This document shows positions 58,322 to 64,000 of a stretch of DNA of 64,000 nucleotides, in pieces. The DNA comes from Synanceia verrucosa. Taxonomy: Eukaryota > Chordata > Actinopteri > Perciformes > Synanceiidae. The position numbers and the translations under genes are program-made. The notes under the pieces are model-generated. The model had not been told where the DNA came from. It worked only from the letters and a program-made list of their open reading frames with translations, and did not search any database. Where the stretch lies: contig CM056559.1 in the NCBI GenBank assembly GCA_029721515.1, forward strand, positions 11,956,001 through 12,020,000. The letters run 5' to 3'. Each line of letters starts with the position of its first letter. The first letter of the stretch is position 1.

Positions 58322-58460
58322 TATATACAGTGCAGAATAGTGCAAAAATGCAGCATAGTGCAAAACTAACAAACTAAGGAATATAACAATATACAACAAA
58401 TCTACAAAATCTATGAGAAAACATAAGTAAACTGTAACCTGGCAAATAAGAGTTTACAAT
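58322..58460. repeat. Right part of the split GATA/CTTTATTCATC repeat
   Basis: TACAGTGCAGAATAGTGCAA, GCAGCATAGTGCAAAAC and AATATACAAC continue the repeat begun at 57,704. The right boundary is uncertain. Confidence 0.6.
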
Positions 58461-58624
58461 TAATATTAGATGCTTAGCGAAAGTGCTCTGAGAATGTGGT
58501 GATGTAGGATGCAGACACACAAGGTGGGTGATGGGGTGGTGGAAATGTGTTGCAAAAATATTCCCTTTACAAGCATAATGTTGTCAACCCAAACCCCATT
58601 TTTTCCCTAAATCCGACAAAGTGG

Positions 58625-58991
58625 TAGCCTAGCTATCGTGACTACAAAGCTCTGCGAGCATAGTCTGGCCAAGCTGCCTTGTAAACTGAGTTCTCAGAGG
58701 GTGGGCTTAACCTGTATCTCTCAAATTCCTCTGTGTGCTACTGGACGAAGCTTCAACTAATCAGACCACTCTTTCCTCTGACGTATGCATAGTGATGAAA
58801 ACTGCTTGATCCAAAGAACTAGTGCATTATTGCCTTAAACACACCTCAATCAAGCTGTGGGAAATGCTAGATTTTTATTGGTCGCCATTCCTGGGGGAAT
58901 CTGACACTGAAGAGAGTGGCAACTTGGGCAGACAGACTTGGTCGCAAAATTTTGTGTAGCATCACAGGAAGTATGGATGGTCCCAGGCTAA
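58625..58991. mobile_element. TAGCCTGG-ended non-autonomous element, copy 1
   Basis: Begins TAGCCTAGCTATCG and ends GGTCCCAGGCTAAC, the inverse of TAGCCTGG. Interior text (TCTGTGTGCTACTGGA, GAAGCTTCAACTAATCAGAC, TGACGTATGCATAGTGATGA, AGGAAGTATGG) is shared in order with the copy at 60,577. No coding sequence; family unnamed. Confidence 0.7.
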
Positions 58992-59117
58992 CAACATGGT
59001 TTAGTTTGATTTCACAATATTAACCATGTTATTACTGCCACCATCAGGCCACCGGCTACCCAGTCCATTTGAATGTGATGCCAAGGGCCCCTGAACCAAA
59101 AATCACTATGTGAAAAA

Positions 59118-59418
59118 CAGCGTTGGGTTAGTGACTCAAAAAGTTACATTTTGGAAACACAAGATCTGTCTTTGATGCTCTTTAATATCAAAAAGCTGAC
59201 TCCAACCTCGTGAACATCAGTTAAAAAAAAGTCAAAGTCCCTTCATGACAAATGTTGCGCAAACACGAAAGAGCATGTTTGATTTGTGTATCTGTCCTCC
59301 TGTTATGCATATAGTTGAAGGACGTAAAATAACAACATTATTTTTTGATTAGTAACCATAATGTGATTACTCAAGTTGCACACCAAATATAATCAGAATC
59401 AGATTACTCCCAATACTG
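59118..59418. mobile_element. CCCAACACTG-family element, about 300 bp
   Basis: Left end CAGCGTTGGGTTAGTGACTC and right end TAATCAGAATCAGATTACTC plus CCAATACTG form an imperfect inverted pair. The interior includes TTAGTAACCATAATGTGATT, shared with the copy at 11,505-12,060. No coding sequence. Confidence 0.6.
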
Positions 59419-60576
59419 TTGACCAGTTACAATGAGAACATGTGTATTTTCAAGTCTCAGTTGATACTTCAGTGATGCGACAATATGCTGCTAAACTGAA
59501 AAAAATGATTAACACATGATAAAGCAAACTGTGGGTTCATGTCATTATTATTTTCTCGACTGTCATTTTTTTTTTTTTGCTATTTGCTTTGAGGAGCAAG
59601 TAATTGCGTGATTGTTTTAAATAAGGTGCATTTTTATCTACATTACCACAAAATTGTTGACTATACATGTGTTCATTGTGTGCCCAAGCACATTGCTAGA
59701 CTCAATTTAATAAACAAGAGCAACTATGCTCTGCAAGTTCTTTTCCATGCAGTATATAAACTGCATGAATAATGCATTGCACCGCAGCATGTTAATGATT
59801 AGTATCTAAAGCATATATTATTTTTCATACAGGGCCAACATATATAGTATTAAGTGTCAGTGTTATCATTAGGGTGACGTGCACAATGAAACAAGCTGCT
59901 CCGATTAGAAGAAGGCACTACCTTCAAGCCAACAACTCCATCAAAGCAGTATTTCAGACGCTTTTTTCCAAACCCGAGGCCAGCATCAGACAGCACTGTC
60001 CTATTAAAGTGTCTTCTCAAACAGACTCAAAAGAGAACTACAGTCTCACAAAACCACATCTTCGGGGTGATTTCACTTTGTTCACACATGTATTTGCTGC
60101 CTGCCTAGATCTACTGAGGAGGTTTCCCAACTTCGTCTGCTTGTCATAAAAATGCCAGAAAAATGCATCTGTTGGCAGTTCTGACATGTGAATAAAGTTG
60201 CATCACTTCTCTGCAATGGAAATACAGTCATATCACACATACATACACAAGCCCCAACCAAACGTAAGTTCAAAAATCTCTGTTTACATGGGTGTTATGT
60301 GTCTGTTCCAAAGGATGTCTACAATAGAGACTATCACACTAAATGAAACACCTAGAGCTATGATCTAAATTAGTCCCTATTTTTTACATTTACCCTGAGG
60401 GAGACGTTGTGAGCTGCAACTCTGATTTGTAGACGAGTAGAAGTGAGGAACTAGGGTGAGGATTAAAAAAAGAAAGAAAGAAAGAAAAAAGAATAGAGGA
60501 AACAATGGTAAAGGAAATGGGGAACCAGCAAAGCATTTGCAAATAATTTTAACAGCTATAGTAAACAATATTTCAT
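59419..60576. other. Non-coding stretch
   Basis: A T-run at 59,568-59,578 and a GAAA-type purine tract at 60,465-60,500. Open frames show no domain. No gene recognised. Confidence 0.5.
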
Positions 60577-61036
60577 TTAGCCTGGCTATCGACTACTTGC
60601 TCTGGAGCGTAGTCTGGCCAAGCTGCCTCAATGTGACATGGAGCCTTACAATTGGATAAAGTGTTAGGGTTAGGGGGTCACATTGGCTTAGGCATAACAC
60701 ATCTGATGCTCGACGTTGAGCCACGCCCTGAGCTCCGGGCTGCAGCCAACGCTTAACCCGCGTCTATCAAATGCTTCTGTGTGCTACTGGATGAAGCTTC
60801 AACCAATCAGACCACTCTTTACTCTGACGTATGCGTAACGATGGAAACTGCTTGATCCAGTTCTGCGAGCGTCATTGCCTTAAACACGCTTCAATCGAGC
60901 CATTGGAAATGCTAGATTTTCATTGGTCCCCATTTCTAGGTGAATCTGAAATCGAAGACAACTGCAGCTTAGCCAGACTGACTTGGTCGTGAAATTTTGT
61001 GAAGCGTTACAGGAAGTATGGGCGGGCCCAGACTAT
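60577..61036. mobile_element. TAGCCTGG-ended non-autonomous element, copy 2
   Basis: Begins TTAGCCTGGCTATCGAC and ends GGCGGGCCCAGACTAT. Collinear with copy 1 but with about 90 bp more near the left, including GTTAGGGTTAGGGGGTCAC (60,662-60,680). Fewer CpG sites appear decayed than in copy 1 (for example GACGTATGCGTAACG versus GACGTATGCATAGTG). Confidence 0.7.
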
Positions 61037-64000
61037 ATTTCATTGTCATGGCTTCACGGATTTGCACTTTGACTGATGACTACTTGAGGATGAATATTTT
61101 GCTTCATATTTTTTTCACTTTACAAGTCAACAATGACTTAAAATGAAACAATCTGTGGGCATGGGATATGGAGGGCTGTATAGGACAGACAGTGGATTTT
61201 GTGATTGCGCTTTGGGAATGAGACTTGTTACATTTAGTGTTGAAATGTGGAGGCAGACCATGAATTGGGACACAACTCATGATTATGCAACGCCGTTTTT
61301 GTACTTTGACTCACAGCGCTGCCTCGGTCTGAACCTTCTGCTCACACATCACTGTAAGTCAAATGTGTTTGTTTGAAGTGTTTTATTTTTCACACTGCAA
61401 AGCTTTCTTGATTCAACACAGTGTTTTTCAAAAGAGAGAGGCAGTTTAAGCTGGTGTATACAATTTTCTACAATAGTAGGTATATCATAAATCTAAAAAA
61501 CAAATCTTTTTCAAAGCCAATCTTGAAGTAAGTGACTTTTTTTTTTACCTGAAGACAGCTGCTGATGCTGGTACCACCTCACAGAATACATGTACACATA
61601 ATGTGCTGTATCTCCGCTCAGCCATTCAGTCAGTAATCCAGCAGCAATATGCTCAACAGTCTAAATTACTGAAAACACTTTCTCCACTCTGTTCTTTATT
61701 CAAAACCCTGCTCTTTAGAAAAACAACAACACAACTTTCACATAATGTGAATGTGTGAACAAAAAGTAGAACATCATGGTGGTGGTGAAAAGATGTGTTG
61801 TAATGTTTGAAAAACCCTTAAGACTTATAGCTACAGACGCAATTCTGCACTGTAATGTTTCTTTACTGATACATCTGATTCGGGGCTGTAAATTTGCCTG
61901 ACAAATCCATGACAATGAGAGTGAAAAAGCAAGAAAGCAAGAGAATTACAGTGTATGGACAACTTGAAGGCTCCAAAGACAATTTATCAAGTGATAGCCG
62001 CAGTAGCCTACAGCATGGCATTTTGTTTACTTTGCCTTGAAACTGACGGGACCACATGTGGGGATTGTGCACCACACACAATAACAAAGCTGCCGGAGCC
62101 CTTCTCTCCGTATCCTTTATTTCCCCAGGTGTTCGCGCTAACAGTCATTACTAATAAGAATAATTCTGTGGCAAATTATATGGGAAAAGCTCCCTGCATT
62201 GAGAGAGACATTGATTGATGGAGCAAAAGCACAAACAACAACACTGAAGGTGACCTATTTGGAACAAATAATTTCTATTAAAACATAATTCTAAAATGAG
62301 ATGTCCCTCATTTTGGAAATGCCACACATGCTTAATAAATAAATGCAAATAAAGTCTTTGTTCACATATTGAGTGACCAATGGTGACACAGCATACAGTG
62401 GCATTTTTATATATCGTACTGATTACATTAACTATTTCTCCAAAACAACGTATTAGTTAAAACAATGGCATACAAAACCCTAAACTCTCATTGTTCCATG
62501 GCCTTTTAAAAGATGAAATGAGATGTACATTTAATAAACTCATCTCTCACAGAAGCATTGCATAATACTTATTGTATCAAGATCCATACAAATTGAGCTT
62601 TATACCAAAATCCAATATCAGAATGTCATTTTTGTGATAGCAAAATGGATTAAAGTCAAACTATATACTCAAACTTCATGTCTATTTTGTCATGATTAAA
62701 ACCCTCCTGTTTGAAAAGTGTATTAAAAGTATTAAAATGTTCAAAGAAACTACTTAAACTACTCCTGCTTAATTAATCCGCATGTCATCACTGTCCATCA
62801 CAATGATCAGAATGTTCTAGTTTTTCTTAAACAAACCAAAGAAATACACTTCTTGCTCTTTTTTTTTTTTAAATCTGTGGTTTACATTGTGTTTTACAAT
62901 GACTGTTTCTAACTGGCTGGAATTTTGAAGGTGGGTTTAAAATGTTATCTTCTAGCTTGCTATCTAGCTACCTACAGCTACATTAAAGGTTTATTTCTAC
63001 AGCACTGTCTAAGAAGCCATCATTGAAAACTGTTTGAAAAAGGGCAGGCACTTTGTGAAAATACTTTGCAGGTGATGAACAATCCGTCAGTCAAACTCTT
63101 GTCTGGAGAAGAGCCAAAACAACTTTTCCATTGAGGAAAGCCCTCTGTGTTGTATTCAGCTCCTCTTTAAATGAAGAAATAATCTCCAGTTCTGATAGTA
63201 CTGATGTTCTACACTAACCTCTGTTGCCTCTCTGGGTCACATCACACAACTAAATCATGTCCATTGCTGCTAGTAGCTCTATACAGGAGATGATTGGTCC
63301 AAACCACAGTCCAAATGAATAACTTGAAACCTGACAAGATGGATTTTTGTTAGAATCCAGCATGAAAGGTAACAAAATTTGCAACAAGATCAAACCAAAT
63401 TTATAAGTTATTTTAAGACAATACCAGACCATTTACTTCCATTTACTGGGTATATTCGATCTTACCAGCTATTACTGGCCACATTTTCAAAATGGAAGTC
63501 TAAGTGAAGACGTTGTCATAAAAAACTCATGCTCAACGCTACACATGGAATACATTACATGGAATAGTCTATATAGGCTATTACCACAACCCAGCAACTG
63601 TTTTCGCTGTTCGCTGTTACATAACCCCCAGTGTGCACACGTAAAGTCATTATTATCACATAATTGGATCTGCTTGCTCAATTATCATGTGTGAGTACAG
63701 TATTATTAGGAGCAGTATGTGTGAGCACATTGCCCACATCAACCAATAGGACGTGCAGTTTCGTCTCAGTCACGGTAACATGTAGGATAATTACCCAGAG
63801 TGCTGTTCAGACACGTATAAAGGCGAGTATTATATGTGGATCAGTGTGTACACTGGCCTTTGTGTGAGCATTTCTATGTGAATTTGCATATGTGGCATCA
63901 CTGATGTGCAATTCAGATGACTAATTTGCCAGCTGGCTTCTCTCATCCCCGAGCCAATTCACCAATGATTGACATTTAACACCAGTATGACTGCATGATT
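61037..64000. other. Long non-coding stretch to the window end
   Basis: Nearly 3 kb, AT-rich, with short T-runs (61,540 and 62,860) only. No recognisable exon, RNA gene or transposon end. Confidence 0.5.

Overview
The window looks like gene-poor DNA from a ray-finned fish, most likely a percomorph teleost. The evidence is its AT-rich base composition, abundant CA/GT, GA and GATA microsatellites, and a repeat mix typical of teleosts: Rex1/CR1-like, L2-like and L1-like LINE remains, several Tc1-like transposon relics, PIF/Harbinger-type remains, a tRNA-headed SINE-like repeat and many small inverted-repeat elements. I found no convincing exon of a host protein gene, no rRNA and no functional tRNA. 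The window is best read as intergenic or long-intron DNA, and almost every open frame in it is either chance or part of a transposon.

Layout. 1-6.8 kb: a Rex1-like LINE fragment without its catalytic core (1093-1602), a stray Tc1-like end, a candidate inverted-repeat transposon (3991-4545) and a five-copy 52-bp minisatellite (5187-5454). 6.8-8.3 kb: a long-inverted-repeat element holding a reverse-strand relic of a P2X7-like cysteine-rich domain, directly abutting a LINE RT 3' half. 8.3-13.7 kb: mostly featureless, with an element ending CCCAACACTG that contains a GC-rich block.

13,747-21,286 is the most unusual region. About 60-bp inverted repeats enclose a 7.5-kb element whose interior is a tandem array of four large units (about 1.5-1.8 kb), three with an extra hairpin module, plus one lone hairpin module. 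The hairpins share a TTC loop, and the modules are bracketed by an exact 10-bp inverted motif. I could assign no coding function or known family to it.

22-38 kb: a PIF/Harbinger relic, several known-looking teleost repeats, an L2-like LINE 3' end (YADD changed to YADN), a Tc1-like relic interrupted by other repeats, and a reverse-strand L1-like remnant. 38-64 kb: two internally deleted Tc1-like elements (one keeping the N-terminal half plus the SDES motif, the other only the C-terminal PIEHLW part, nested in an older repeat), three SINE-like copies, a small TA-flanked MITE, two copies of a TAGCCTGG-ended element, and long stretches with nothing recognisable. Identifications rest on reading translations and termini by eye against remembered family features; no database search was possible.
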